A stretch of DNA of 48,919 nucleotides from an uncultured Alcaligenaceae bacterium. Lineage in GTDB: Bacteria > Pseudomonadota > Gammaproteobacteria > Burkholderiales > Burkholderiaceae_B. Every line of letters begins with the position of its first letter. The stretch's first letter is position 1. Shown piece after piece: positions 35,594 to 44,030 of the stretch. The position numbers and the translations under genes are program-made. The stretch lies in NCBI GenBank assembly GCA_937908115.1, contig CALEQZ010000039.1, positions 1 through 48,919 on the forward strand, in the 5' to 3' direction. The notes under the pieces were generated by a model that did no database searches, had not been told where the DNA came from, and saw only the letters and a list, made by a program, of their open reading frames with translations.

Positions 35594-36698
35594 TCAGACG
35601 CCTTGTTTCAGGCTGGCCTCGATGAACGGATCGAGATCGCCATCGAGGACCTTCTGGGTATTGGAAATTTCGACGTTGGTGCGCAGGTCCTTGATCCGGC
35701 TCTGGTCCAGCACGTAGGAGCGGATCTGGTGGCCCCAGGCCACGTCGGTCTTGGAGTCTTCCAGCTTTTGCTGCTCGGCCAAACGCTTGCGCATCTCCAG
35801 CTCGTACAAGCGCGATTTCAGCATCTGCATGGCCTCGGCGCGGTTGCGGTGCTGCGACCGGTCGTTCTGGCACTGCACGACGATGCCGGTGGGGATGTGC
35901 GTGATGCGCACCGCGGAATCGGTCTTGTTGATGTGCTGGCCGCCCGCGCCGCTGGCCCGGTAGGTGTCGATGCGCAGGTCGGCGGGATTGACCTCGACCT
36001 CGAAGGAGTCGTCGATCTCCGGGTAGACGAACACGCTGGCAAACGAGGTGTGGCGCCCGCCCGCCGAGTCGAAGGGGCTCTTGCGTACCAGGCGATGCAC
36101 GCCGGTTTCGGTGCGCAGGTAGCCGAAAGCGTATTCGCCTTCGATCTTGATGGTCGCCGACTTGATGCCGGCGACTTCACCTTCGGATTCTTCGAGCACC
36201 TCGGCCTTGAAGCCCTTGCGCTCGGCGTACTTCAGGTATTGGCGCAGCAGCATCGCGGCCCAGTCCTGTGCCTCGGTGCCGCCGGCGCCTGCCTGGATGT
36301 CCAGGAAGCAGTTGAGCGGATCGGCCGGGTTGGAGAACATGCGCCGGAATTCCAGCGCTTCGATGCGCTGCTGGAAGGTATCGGCGTCCTTGTCGATGGC
36401 CAACAGGGTGGCGTCGTCGCCGTCGGCGGCGGCCAACTCGAACAGTTCGCGGGCGTCGGCAATGTCCTGGCCCAATTCGGTCAGGGTCAGGACGACGTCC
36501 TCGAGGTTTTTCTTTTCGCGGCCCAGATCCTGCGCGCGCTTGGGGTCGTTCCAGACGCCGGGGTCTTCGAGTTCGGCGTTTACGACCTGCAGGCGCTCGC
36601 GCTTGGCATCGTAGTCAAAGATACCTCCGTAGCGCGAGCTGGCGCTCGTGGTAGTCGGCTAGGCGTGCGGCGATCTGGTTCTGGCGTTCGGCTTCCAT
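35594..36698 (-). CDS. prfB: peptide chain release factor 2 (programmed +1 frameshift)
   Basis: Terminates translation at UGA and UAA. The zero frame from ATG 36698 reads MEAERQNQIAARLADYHERQ and reaches an in-frame TGA at 36617-36615 after 27 codons. A +1 shift at CTT-TGA-C then continues DYDAKRERLQVVNAE to the stop at 35594, giving 367 aa, against 365 in E. coli. The peptide-release motif GAGGQHINKTDSAVRI and the stop-codon-recognition tripeptide SPF (KSPFDSAGG) are intact. The shift makes RF2 synthesis self-limiting. Preceded by recJ on the same strand. Confidence 0.97.
36614..36629 (-). promoter_or_regulatory. prfB +1 frameshift signal
   Basis: On the - strand CGGAGGTATCTTTGAC: internal Shine-Dalgarno GGAGG three bases before the slippery CTT, then UGA followed by C. 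This is the classical RF2 site (AGGGGGTATCTTTGAC in E. coli) with a variant but still strong anti-SD match. Confidence 0.95.
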
Positions 36699-36812
36699 CG
36701 CAATCCTTGGATTTCTTTCGCGAAACCCAGCATTTTACTGCGTCACCGCAGGCCGGCCGCGCCGTTGCGCGCTGCAAGGCTTACCCCAAGGCCTGCACGC
36801 CCGGCCGCGCCG

Positions 36813-38540
36813 CTAGGCCGCGTGCTCGATGACGAGCTGGGCGCTGACCATGCCGTTCCAGACGTTCTGGTCTAGCCGGTAGGCGGCCTGGATGCGCTCG
36901 GGCAGGGGTTGGTCGCGTCCGAACCAAATCGCGTCGAAGCGCTGGTGGCCGCGCTCGAGCGAGAGCTTCAGGTGCTTTTCACCGACCAGGCGCTGGCCAC
37001 GCACGACGAACTCGTCCAGGAACAAGGGCGCGGCGAATCCTGCGCCCCATACCTGCTGCTGCAGCATGCCGGCGACTTCGGCGTTGGCGTAGCCCGATTC
37101 GAGCGAGCCGTCGGTTTCGATCAGCGGCTCGAAGGCATCACGCCCGGTCAGTTCGCGCACGGCAGCGTCGAAGGCCTGCACGAACAGGGGAAAGTCGCCG
37201 CGGCCCAGGGTCAGGCCCGCCGCCATGGCATGACCGCCGAACTTGCGGATCAAGCTGGGATGGCGCTTGGAGACGAGATCCAGCGCGTCGCGCAAGTGCA
37301 CGTCGGGAATCGAGCGTCCCGATCCGCGGATTTCGTCGTCGCCCGCCGGTGCGAAGGCCAGCGCCGGGCGCCAGAATTTTTCCTTCAGGCGCGAGGCGAC
37401 CAGGCCCACCACGCCTTGGTGCCAGCTTTCGTCGAAGACGCACACAGCCGCGCCGCTGGTGGCCGACGGTTCGGCCATGGCAGCCAGCGCCTGCTCTCGC
37501 ATTTCGGCCTCGATGGCGCGGCGCTCGCGGTTGATCTGGTCGAGCTGGCGCGCCATTTCCAGGGCTTCGTCCTCGCGGTCGGTGGTCAGGCAGGCGATGC
37601 CAAGGCTCATGTCGGCGAGCCGCCCGGCCGCATTGATGCGCGGACCCAAGGCAAAGCCGAGGTCGAAGCTGGTGGCGGTGCGCGGCTCGCGGCCGGCGAC
37701 CGCGAACAAGGCGCGCACGCCCGGCTGCATGCGGCCGGCGCGCATGCGTGCCAGGCCTTGCGAAACCAGCAGCCGGTTGTTGGCGTCGAGCTTGACCACG
37801 TCGGCGACCGTGCCCAGCGCCACCAGGTCGGCCAGCGCATCCAGGCGTGGGCCGCCGTCGGGGGGATAGACGCCTCGCCGGCGCAGTTCAGCGCGCAGCG
37901 CCAGCATCAAATAAAAGATGACGCCCACTCCGGCCAGGTTCTTGGACGGAAACCCGCATCCCGGCTGGTTGGGGTTGACGATGGCCAAGGCCTCGGGCAG
38001 CGTGTCGCCGGGCAGGTGGTGGTCGGTGACGATCACGCCGATGCCGCGCGCGCGTGCGGCGGCCACGCCGTCGACGCTGGCGATGCCGTTGTCCACGGTG
38101 ACGATGATGTCCGGCTTGCCGGCAGGGTGCTTGCAGGCCAGTTCCACCACTGCCGGCGACAGGCCGTAACCGGTCTCGAAACGGTTTGGCACGAGGAAGT
38201 CGACCTGGGCGCCCATGGCGCGCAGGGCGCGCAAGCCCACGGCGCAGGCGGTTGCGCCATCGCAGTCATAGTCGGCGACGATGAGCAGCCGTTGGCCGGT
38301 CGCGATGGCGTCGGCCAGCAGCGCCGCGGCCCGGTCGGCATGCGTCAGCCCCATGGGCGGCAGCATCGCCGGCCAGCCCAAGCGCGTTTCCTCGGGGCGG
38401 CTGACGCCGCGCGCGGCCCAAAGGCGGGCCAGCAGCGGGTGGATACCTGCCGCCTCCAGCGTCCGGCACGCGGCCGGATCGGCCTTGCGTATGGTCAGTC
38501 GTGGGGATACCACCAGGATTTCCAGTTCTTCTTGGGCCAT
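36813..38540 (-). CDS. recJ: single-stranded-DNA exonuclease RecJ
   Basis: 5'-3' exonuclease used in RecF-pathway recombination, mismatch and base-excision repair. 575 aa from ATG 38540. DHH-superfamily motifs are in order: IVADYDCDGATA (motif I), TVDNGIAS (II), VIVTDHHLPGD (III) and LADLVALGTVADVVKL (IV). The DHHA1 domain follows with SGRSIPDVHLRDAL and KFGGHAMAAGLTL. The start overlaps the end of the upstream RpfE-like gene by 46 bases. Length is typical. Confidence 0.97.
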   Translation of the reverse strand: MAQEELEILVVSPRLTIRKADPAACRTLEAAGIHPLLARLWAARGVSRPEETRLGWPAMLPPMGLTHADRAAALLADAIATGQRLLIVADYDCDGATACAVGLRALRAMGAQVDFLVPNRFETGYGLSPAVVELACKHPAGKPDIIVTVDNGIASVDGVAAARARGIGVIVTDHHLPGDTLPEALAIVNPNQPGCGFPSKNLAGVGVIFYLMLALRAELRRRGVYPPDGGPRLDALADLVALGTVADVVKLDANNRLLVSQGLARMRAGRMQPGVRALFAVAGREPRTATSFDLGFALGPRINAAGRLADMSLGIACLTTDREDEALEMARQLDQINRERRAIEAEMREQALAAMAEPSATSGAAVCVFDESWHQGVVGLVASRLKEKFWRPALAFAPAGDDEIRGSGRSIPDVHLRDALDLVSKRHPSLIRKFGGHAMAAGLTLGRGDFPLFVQAFDAAVRELTGRDAFEPLIETDGSLESGYANAEVAGMLQQQVWGAGFAAPLFLDEFVVRGQRLVGEKHLKLSLERGHQRFDAIWFGRDQPLPERIQAAYRLDQNVWNGMVSAQLVIEHAA

Positions 38541-39424
38541 GCGAGCCGGCGCAGCAGCCGGCTTGCGGGCAGGGTCAGCCGGACCAGGCGGTCCGCGCCG
38601 GTCAGGATGAGGACGGGAGGGCGCCCGGCATCGGCCAGGGGGCGTAGCACGCGGGCGTCCAGGCCGGCCAGCGCGTCCAGCCAGGCAGGCCAGTCGCCGG
38701 CGCGCGCAGGCGCGACCAAGTCTTCGTGGACCTGGGCGGGTTCGCCGGGCGCGGCATCCCACGCCGCAGCGCCGCCGTACAACCACAGGCTGTTGATGGG
38801 CAGCTGGCCGCGTTCGGCGCGCGCCTGGTTGGCCGGGTGCTCGTGCCAGGCCATTTGGATCTCGTTGAGCAGGCGCCGCCAGGGACGGGCGCCGGCGTCC
38901 TGCGGCCACCACGCATCCAGGCCGGCGCCGGCGACCACGGCCGGGCTGGCCGAGGGCATCGTCACGCCGTCAGGCAGGCACGCCAGCCAGGTGCCCGGAT
39001 AAAGCCGCTGCATGGCAAAGCCGCTGCCCTCGAGCACAGGCTGCACGGATGCGAACAGCGCAGCGTCTTCTTCGGGGCTGACTTCGAGCATCGCCGGGTC
39101 GACCAGCATCGCCCCTTCGGTCGACAGCGCGATGTGGGAAAGCTCGGCCAGCCACACCGGCGCACCGGTTGGCGCCCGGGCGCCGGCACGCAGCGGCGCC
39201 AACCCCGCGCCCAAGCGCTGGCCCGGCGCAGGGCGAAAGCCTGCTTGGCGCAGCTGCCAGGCTTCGAAAGGCGTGCAGCCGGCGGACTTGAGATCCAACG
39301 CCTCGACCTCGTGGCTGGCCCGTTGCATCCAAGCGTGCAGGACGGGCGCGCGCTGCGCCAGGCGGCTGGCGAGTTCGCCGGCCAAAGCCGAAGGGGGCAG
39401 GGCCGCTGGGATGACGACTTGCAT
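38495..39424 (-). CDS. RpfE/COG4255-like protein
   Basis: A 309-aa cytosolic-looking protein of the uncharacterised family I know as COG4255 or 'RpfE type', named after a gene beside recJ in the Xanthomonas rpf cluster. Visible conserved stretches: AALPPSALAGELASRL and LHAWMQRA at the start, GCTPFEAWQLRQAGF, SHIALSTEGAMLVDP, and NEIQMAWHEHPANQAR...LPINSLWLYGGA. No catalytic motif is evident. ATG 39424 is used, with ATG 39433 three codons upstream as alternative. It overlaps recJ by 46 bases, so the two are co-transcribed. Family assignment is from memory of context and motifs; function unknown. Confidence 0.6.
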   Translation of the reverse strand: MQVVIPAALPPSALAGELASRLAQRAPVLHAWMQRASHEVEALDLKSAGCTPFEAWQLRQAGFRPAPGQRLGAGLAPLRAGARAPTGAPVWLAELSHIALSTEGAMLVDPAMLEVSPEEDAALFASVQPVLEGSGFAMQRLYPGTWLACLPDGVTMPSASPAVVAGAGLDAWWPQDAGARPWRRLLNEIQMAWHEHPANQARAERGQLPINSLWLYGGAAAWDAAPGEPAQVHEDLVAPARAGDWPAWLDALAGLDARVLRPLADAGRPPVLILTGADRLVRLTLPASRLLRRLAWPKKNWKSWWYPHD

Positions 39425-39464
39425 GGGCGGCATTGTAGTGCCGGCCGCCGGCCTGCCGGATCGG

Positions 39465-40862
39465 TCAAGCCTGGGGCAGGGTAATGGTGACGCACAGCCC
39501 CTGCGGCTTGGCGTTGCGCGCATGGATGGCACCGGCATGGGCGTGCACCGCAGCCCTGGCAATGGTCAGGCCCAGGCCGGCGCCGGTGCCGTTGACGCTG
39601 TTGGCCGCGACGCGATAGAAGGGCTCGAACAGGTTCGGCAGGTCGGCCTCGGGCACGCCCGGGCCCTGGTCGGCGATTTCCAATATGGCCTTGTGGTCTT
39701 GCACGCGCAGGCTCAGGCTGATGACCGAACCCGTCGGCGCATGGCGCAGTGCATTGCGCAGCACGTTTTCGACGGCGCTCGACAGGCTGGCCTCGTTGCC
39801 CAGCACCACGGCGCGGGCGCGTTCGCGCCATTCGATGGCGATGTTGCGGCCGCCTGCTTCGAAGCAGGCGTCGCGCACGACTTCGTCGACGAGCTCGCCC
39901 AACTCCAGCGGCGTGGTCGGCGGCGGCATGGCTCCCATCCGGGCCAAATCCAGGGTGCGGCCAACCAGGCCTTCCAGGCGCTTGCCTTCGCGCTCGATGC
40001 GGTCGAATTGCGTGTCCTGGGTGGCGTCCTTGCGCCGGGCCAATTCCAGCGCCAGTTGCAGCCGCGCCAGCGGCGAGCGCAGTTCGTGCGCCATATTGCG
40101 AAGCAGCAGCTCGCGCGTGTCGACCAGCGACTGCAGTCGCGCCGCCATGGCATCGAAGTCGCGCGCAAACCTGCCCAACTCGTCTTTGCGCTTGGTCAGT
40201 GTTTCGGGTGCGCGCGTGCCCAGCCGGCCTTGGGCCAATGCTTGGGCGACGTCGCGCAGCTGGTCCAGCGGGCGCGTGACGTGGCGCATCAGCAGCCAAC
40301 AGAACGGCGCGGTGATCGACAGCGCGAATAGCAGCAACGCCAGCAGCACGGGCGGGCTGGACAGCGCGTCCCAATGCGAAAACTCCAGCGGCAGAAAGAG
40401 CATGAGCAGCGCCCGCCCGTCAGGCAGGCTCAGCGGCTGCGGATCCCACCACGAGATGCGCATGCTTTCCTGGGTCGGGACGACGGTGTCCCAATGCTCG
40501 GCCGATTCCAGCCCGAGCCCGTTCATGAGCCGGCGATAGTCCTCGGCTGCCTGCTGCAGCCGCGACGGCACGCGGCGGTTGAGCAGGTCGCCGCCGTCGG
40601 CGTCGAGCACGTAGATTTCCAGCGCTGCGTAGTTGTTGTGCATCGCCCGCAGCCAGCGCTCCAGCCCAGCGACACCCTGGGTACGGGCCACCTGGCTGGC
40701 ATCCCGGGTCAAATTGGCCGGATTCAGGCCGTCGAGCGAGGCGAAGCGGTACCAGGCCAGCGATGCGGTCAGCAGCATGCCGCAGGCGACGATGAGCGCC
40801 ATCGCGCCCCAGAACATCAGGAACGCGTGCCAGAAGAGCGAGGCGTGGCGCAGCCGCTGCAT
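39465..40862 (-). CDS. CpxA-like sensor histidine kinase
   Basis: Inner-membrane sensor kinase, 465 aa. Membrane helix 1 about residues 10-38, periplasmic sensor domain of about 130 residues, helix 2 about 170-192, then HAMP. The phospho-acceptor H-box is NMAHELRSPLARLQLALELA, N-box ENVLRNALRHAPTG, G1 DQGPGVPEADLPNLF, G2 GTGAGLGLT; all catalytic parts are intact. Closest recalled type is CpxA/RstB. It follows the response regulator by 11 bases. The signal sensed is unknown. Confidence 0.92.
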   Translation of the reverse strand: MQRLRHASLFWHAFLMFWGAMALIVACGMLLTASLAWYRFASLDGLNPANLTRDASQVARTQGVAGLERWLRAMHNNYAALEIYVLDADGGDLLNRRVPSRLQQAAEDYRRLMNGLGLESAEHWDTVVPTQESMRISWWDPQPLSLPDGRALLMLFLPLEFSHWDALSSPPVLLALLLFALSITAPFCWLLMRHVTRPLDQLRDVAQALAQGRLGTRAPETLTKRKDELGRFARDFDAMAARLQSLVDTRELLLRNMAHELRSPLARLQLALELARRKDATQDTQFDRIEREGKRLEGLVGRTLDLARMGAMPPPTTPLELGELVDEVVRDACFEAGGRNIAIEWRERARAVVLGNEASLSSAVENVLRNALRHAPTGSVISLSLRVQDHKAILEIADQGPGVPEADLPNLFEPFYRVAANSVNGTGAGLGLTIARAAVHAHAGAIHARNAKPQGLCVTITLPQA

Positions 40863-40873
40863 CGATGCCGCCT

Positions 40874-41593
40874 TTACGCGGATTCGACCAGTACGTAGCC
40901 CAAGCCGCGCAGGTTGCGGATGATCGGCCGTCCGGCCGAGCCGTCCAAGCCCAGCTTGCGGCGCAGCGTGCTGATATGGGTGTCGATGCTGCGGTCGTAT
41001 CGGTCGCAGGCGCGGCCCAATGCGTAGCGGCTGATCTGGTCGCGCGCCACGACCTGCCCGGGCGTGCGCATCAGGACTTCGAGGATGCGCTGCTCGGCAC
41101 CGGTCAGCGCCACCTGTTCGTCGTCCACGCCGGCGCGCCCGGTGGCCGGATCCAGATGCAGCGACCCGACCGATAGCATGCTGACCGGTGCCGCCGGCGG
41201 CGATTCGAACCGGCGCAGCACCGCGGTGATGCGCGCCTTCAGTTCCCTGGGGCTGAACGGCTTGGACAAGTAGTCGTCGGCGCCGAACTCCAGCCCCAGC
41301 ACGCGGTCGGTCTCACTGCCATGCGCGGTCAGCATGATGACCGGGCGGTGGGAATGGCGCCGGAACTGCCTGAGCAAGTCCAGCCCGTTGCCGTCGGGCA
41401 GCATCAGGTCCAGCAGGATCAGGTCGAAGGGGCGATTGGCCAGCTGGACGTGCGCGTCGCTCGCCCGGTGGGCAAGCACGAGGTCGATGCACGACGGGGC
41501 GAAATATTCGCGCAGCATTTGCGACAACTCTACGTCGTCGTCGATCAGCAGCACGCTGCGGGGCTTGGCAGACAAAGTGAAGACCGTGGACAT
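40874..41593 (-). CDS. CpxR-like response regulator (OmpR family)
   Basis: 239 aa from ATG 41593. Receiver domain with the acidic pocket LLIDDDVEL, phospho-acceptor Asp62 (LILLDLMLP), Thr in MLTAHGSE and Lys in LSKPFSP. The winged-helix output domain has VALTGAEQRIL and the wing/recognition helix RSIDTHISTLRRKLG. The segment VIMLTAHGSETDRVLGLE is nearly the same as in E. coli CpxR. An in-frame ATG at 41620 would add nine residues. It is divergent from the CirA-like receptor, so the 206 bases between their start codons may hold sites for both Fur and this regulator. Confidence 0.92.
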   Translation of the reverse strand: MSTVFTLSAKPRSVLLIDDDVELSQMLREYFAPSCIDLVLAHRASDAHVQLANRPFDLILLDLMLPDGNGLDLLRQFRRHSHRPVIMLTAHGSETDRVLGLEFGADDYLSKPFSPRELKARITAVLRRFESPPAAPVSMLSVGSLHLDPATGRAGVDDEQVALTGAEQRILEVLMRTPGQVVARDQISRYALGRACDRYDRSIDTHISTLRRKLGLDGSAGRPIIRNLRGLGYVLVESA

Positions 41594-41699
41594 CGGGGTA
41601 ATGAACGCCGGAGGACGCACGGCTTCGACCGAGCCGTGTGTTAAGAAACGTCAAGAAAACAAAAAAACCGGAAAGCCGCTTGCGCGACAATCCCTATTT

Positions 41700-41718
41700 T
41701 AATCTGATAATCATTTTC
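41700..41718. promoter_or_regulatory. Fur box upstream of the TonB-dependent receptor
   Basis: The 19 bases contain the complete 10-base core GATAATCATT (41706-41715) and match about 14 of 19 positions of GATAATGATAATCATTATC. It lies in an AT-rich stretch about 85 bases before the receptor start, next to -10-like TATTTTAAT. Iron repression of the receptor is inferred. Confidence 0.8.
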
Positions 41719-41799
41719 ATTTAGATCTGAGGGGATAGGGAGCGCCGGGCCGGGGCCCGGGGCTTGGATCTCATTGTGCAACAACGGAGAAGCAGCCAG

Positions 41800-43887
41800 A
41801 TGAGCAGTAGGCGTCTACCGGCGTCGCGTCGCGTCGCTGAGGGGCTTGGCAAGAATAACCGTGCGGTCGCATTTCGCACTGGCGTGAGGGAGAATCGGAC
41901 ACTTTTGGCGCAAGCCGTCGCCGGCCGCTGGCCGCGTGCGCTGGGGGCGGCCATGCTGGCCGGCGCGGCGTCACCCGCCTGGACCCAGGCCGGCCCGGAC
42001 AATGTCGCCGAGATGGAAACCGTGGTGGTGACCGCCAGCGGCTTCGAGCAGAACGTCGTCGACGCGCCTGCATCGATCTCCGTGATCCCGCGCGAAAAAC
42101 TCGAACAGGGCATGTACCGCGACCTGAACGACGCGCTGCGCGACATTCCGGGCGTGATCATTACCAGCAACAGCGACAACAACGGCCGCGGCGATATCAG
42201 CCTGCGCGGCATGGGCTCGGCCTATACGCTCATCCTGGTCGACGGCAAGCGCACCAATACCAAGGAAACCCAGACCAACGGATCGACCGGCACGGACCAG
42301 GGCTGGGTGCCGCCCTTGGAGGCCATCGAGCGCATCGAGGTCGTACGCGGCCCTATGTCCTCGCTGTACGGTTCGGATGCCATGGGCGGCGTGGTCAACA
42401 TCATCACCCGCAAGGTCGCCAAGCAATGGACCGGTTCGGTGCGCGCCGAAACCACGATGCAGCAGCACAGCGATTCGGGCGACGAACACTCCACCAACTT
42501 CTACCTGAGCGGGCCGATCAAGACCGACCTGCTGGGCCTGTCCATCTACGGCACCTACGCCCATCGCGACGAAGACCGCATCTACGAGGGCTACAACAAG
42601 GGGCGCACGCATGGCGCGACGGTCAAGCTGGCGTTGACCCCCACGCGCGACCATGACATCGTCCTTGAAGGCGAAAAGTACAAGCAACGCTACGAGTCAC
42701 GGGTGAACCGGACCATAGAGAACGTGCCGGACAGCCGGGGCAACCTGCCCGAAGACCTGGTTAGCTACTACGACCGCGAGCGTTTCGCGATCACGCACAA
42801 CGGCCGCTGGACGCCCAAGCTGCTGACCGACACCTATGTCCAGCGCGAAGACACCAAGAACATCCGCCGTGAAATGACCATCAAGAACACGGTGGCCAAC
42901 ACGTCGCTGACTTATCTGTTCGACCGGCACACGGTGGTCGCCGGCGCGTACTACGAAGAGAACAAGCTCAGCGACAACACGGGCAATACGATCTCAGACA
43001 GATCCAATGCCGACCGCTGGAAGTACGCCTTCTTCGCCGAGGATGAATGGCGCGTGACCGATAGTTTCGCGCTGACTGGCGGGCTGCGCTACGACAAGGT
43101 GCAGGAAGCGGGCGATCATTGGTCGCCGCGCATCTACGGCGTGTATCACCTGACCGATAACTGGAGCCTGAAGGGCGGCGTGTCGACCGGCTTCAAGGCG
43201 CCCAACATCCGCCAGATGATCTCCGACTGGGGCCAGACCAGCCGCGGCGGCAATATGTATGGCAACCCGAACCTCAAGCCCGAGAAATCGCTGAGCAAGG
43301 AAATCGGCATCCTCTACAACGCCGACTCCGGCCTGTCGGCCAGCCTGATGCTGTTCGACAACGCGTTCAAGGACAAGATCACCCGCGTGCCTTGCCCGGC
43401 ATGCGGCCCGGCCAATGCCTGGGGACGCGTGCCCACGACCTACGAGAACGTGGACGAGGCGGTCACGCGCGGGGTCGAGGCGGCATTGAGCGTGCCGGTG
43501 ACGGCGGCGCTGGACGTCAACGCGTCGTACACCTATACCTATTCCAAGCAAAAAACCGGCGAGTACGCGGGCAATCCGCTAAACCAGCTGCCCAAGCACC
43601 TGTTCACCCTGGGCACGAACTGGCGCGTCACCGGGCAGTTCACGACATGGACGCGGCTGCAGTTCCGCGGCAAGGAAAGCGACCCGACCGCCGGCCCGTC
43701 TTCGAGCACCATCGTGTCGCCGTCGTACACGCTGTTCGACCTGGGAGGCTCCTACAAGTTCAACCGAACCGTGACGTTGCACGCCGGCATCTACAACCTG
43801 TTCGACAAGCGGATCGATGTCGACAGGGGTTACGGTTTTGTCGAAGACGGCCGCCGCTTCTGGCTGGGTGTAGACGTCAAGTTCTAG
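41800..43887 (+). CDS. CirA-like TonB-dependent siderophore receptor
   Basis: Outer-membrane receptor, 695 aa. From memory it aligns with E. coli CirA (catecholate/colicin I receptor) along its whole length: TonB box-like ETVVVTAS, plug segments DAPASISVIPREKL and YTLILVDGKR, RIEVVRGPMSSLYGSDA, GGVVNIITRK, FAEDEWR, VKGG/LKGGVSTGFKAPN, and the C-terminal strand EDGRRFWLGVDVKF ending in Phe. A likely substrate is a catecholate siderophore or its breakdown product. It resembles the BfrA receptor described in Bordetella bronchiseptica, but I do not assign the symbol. ATG 41800 leaves about 37 residues before a clear signal peptide, so the true start may be later (for example TTG 41905). A short tandem repeat of GCGTC lies in this leader. 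Confidence 0.9.
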   Translation: MSSRRLPASRRVAEGLGKNNRAVAFRTGVRENRTLLAQAVAGRWPRALGAAMLAGAASPAWTQAGPDNVAEMETVVVTASGFEQNVVDAPASISVIPREKLEQGMYRDLNDALRDIPGVIITSNSDNNGRGDISLRGMGSAYTLILVDGKRTNTKETQTNGSTGTDQGWVPPLEAIERIEVVRGPMSSLYGSDAMGGVVNIITRKVAKQWTGSVRAETTMQQHSDSGDEHSTNFYLSGPIKTDLLGLSIYGTYAHRDEDRIYEGYNKGRTHGATVKLALTPTRDHDIVLEGEKYKQRYESRVNRTIENVPDSRGNLPEDLVSYYDRERFAITHNGRWTPKLLTDTYVQREDTKNIRREMTIKNTVANTSLTYLFDRHTVVAGAYYEENKLSDNTGNTISDRSNADRWKYAFFAEDEWRVTDSFALTGGLRYDKVQEAGDHWSPRIYGVYHLTDNWSLKGGVSTGFKAPNIRQMISDWGQTSRGGNMYGNPNLKPEKSLSKEIGILYNADSGLSASLMLFDNAFKDKITRVPCPACGPANAWGRVPTTYENVDEAVTRGVEAALSVPVTAALDVNASYTYTYSKQKTGEYAGNPLNQLPKHLFTLGTNWRVTGQFTTWTRLQFRGKESDPTAGPSSSTIVSPSYTLFDLGGSYKFNRTVTLHAGIYNLFDKRIDVDRGYGFVEDGRRFWLGVDVKF

Positions 43888-43974
43888 GTGCGCAGCCTGA
43901 GCCTCTGCCGCCCGCCGTGTCTGCAGGGGCGTTTCCCATGGACCATGGATATATCGCGCGGGCGACGGACTCCC

Positions 43975-43980
43975 TATAAT
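43975..43980 (+). promoter_or_regulatory. consensus -10 TATAAT before the binding-protein gene
   Basis: A perfect TATAAT 51 bases before ATG 44031; the region at -35 is weak (TATCGC-like). It suggests separate transcription of the siderophore-binding gene rather than read-through from the receptor only. Confidence 0.5.
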
Positions 43981-44030
43981 CGCGCCGCACACAACGAAAG
44001 ACCGCGGACGAACCGAAGGCACCGACGCGC

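Noticed and set aside
36475..36698. prfB as a broken gene because of the early TGA
   Set aside because: The TGA sits in the classical RF2 frameshift signal and the downstream frame is intact.
43936..43948. CCATGGACCATGG as an operator
   Set aside because: Short palindrome likely by chance; no matching half-site pattern of a known regulator.
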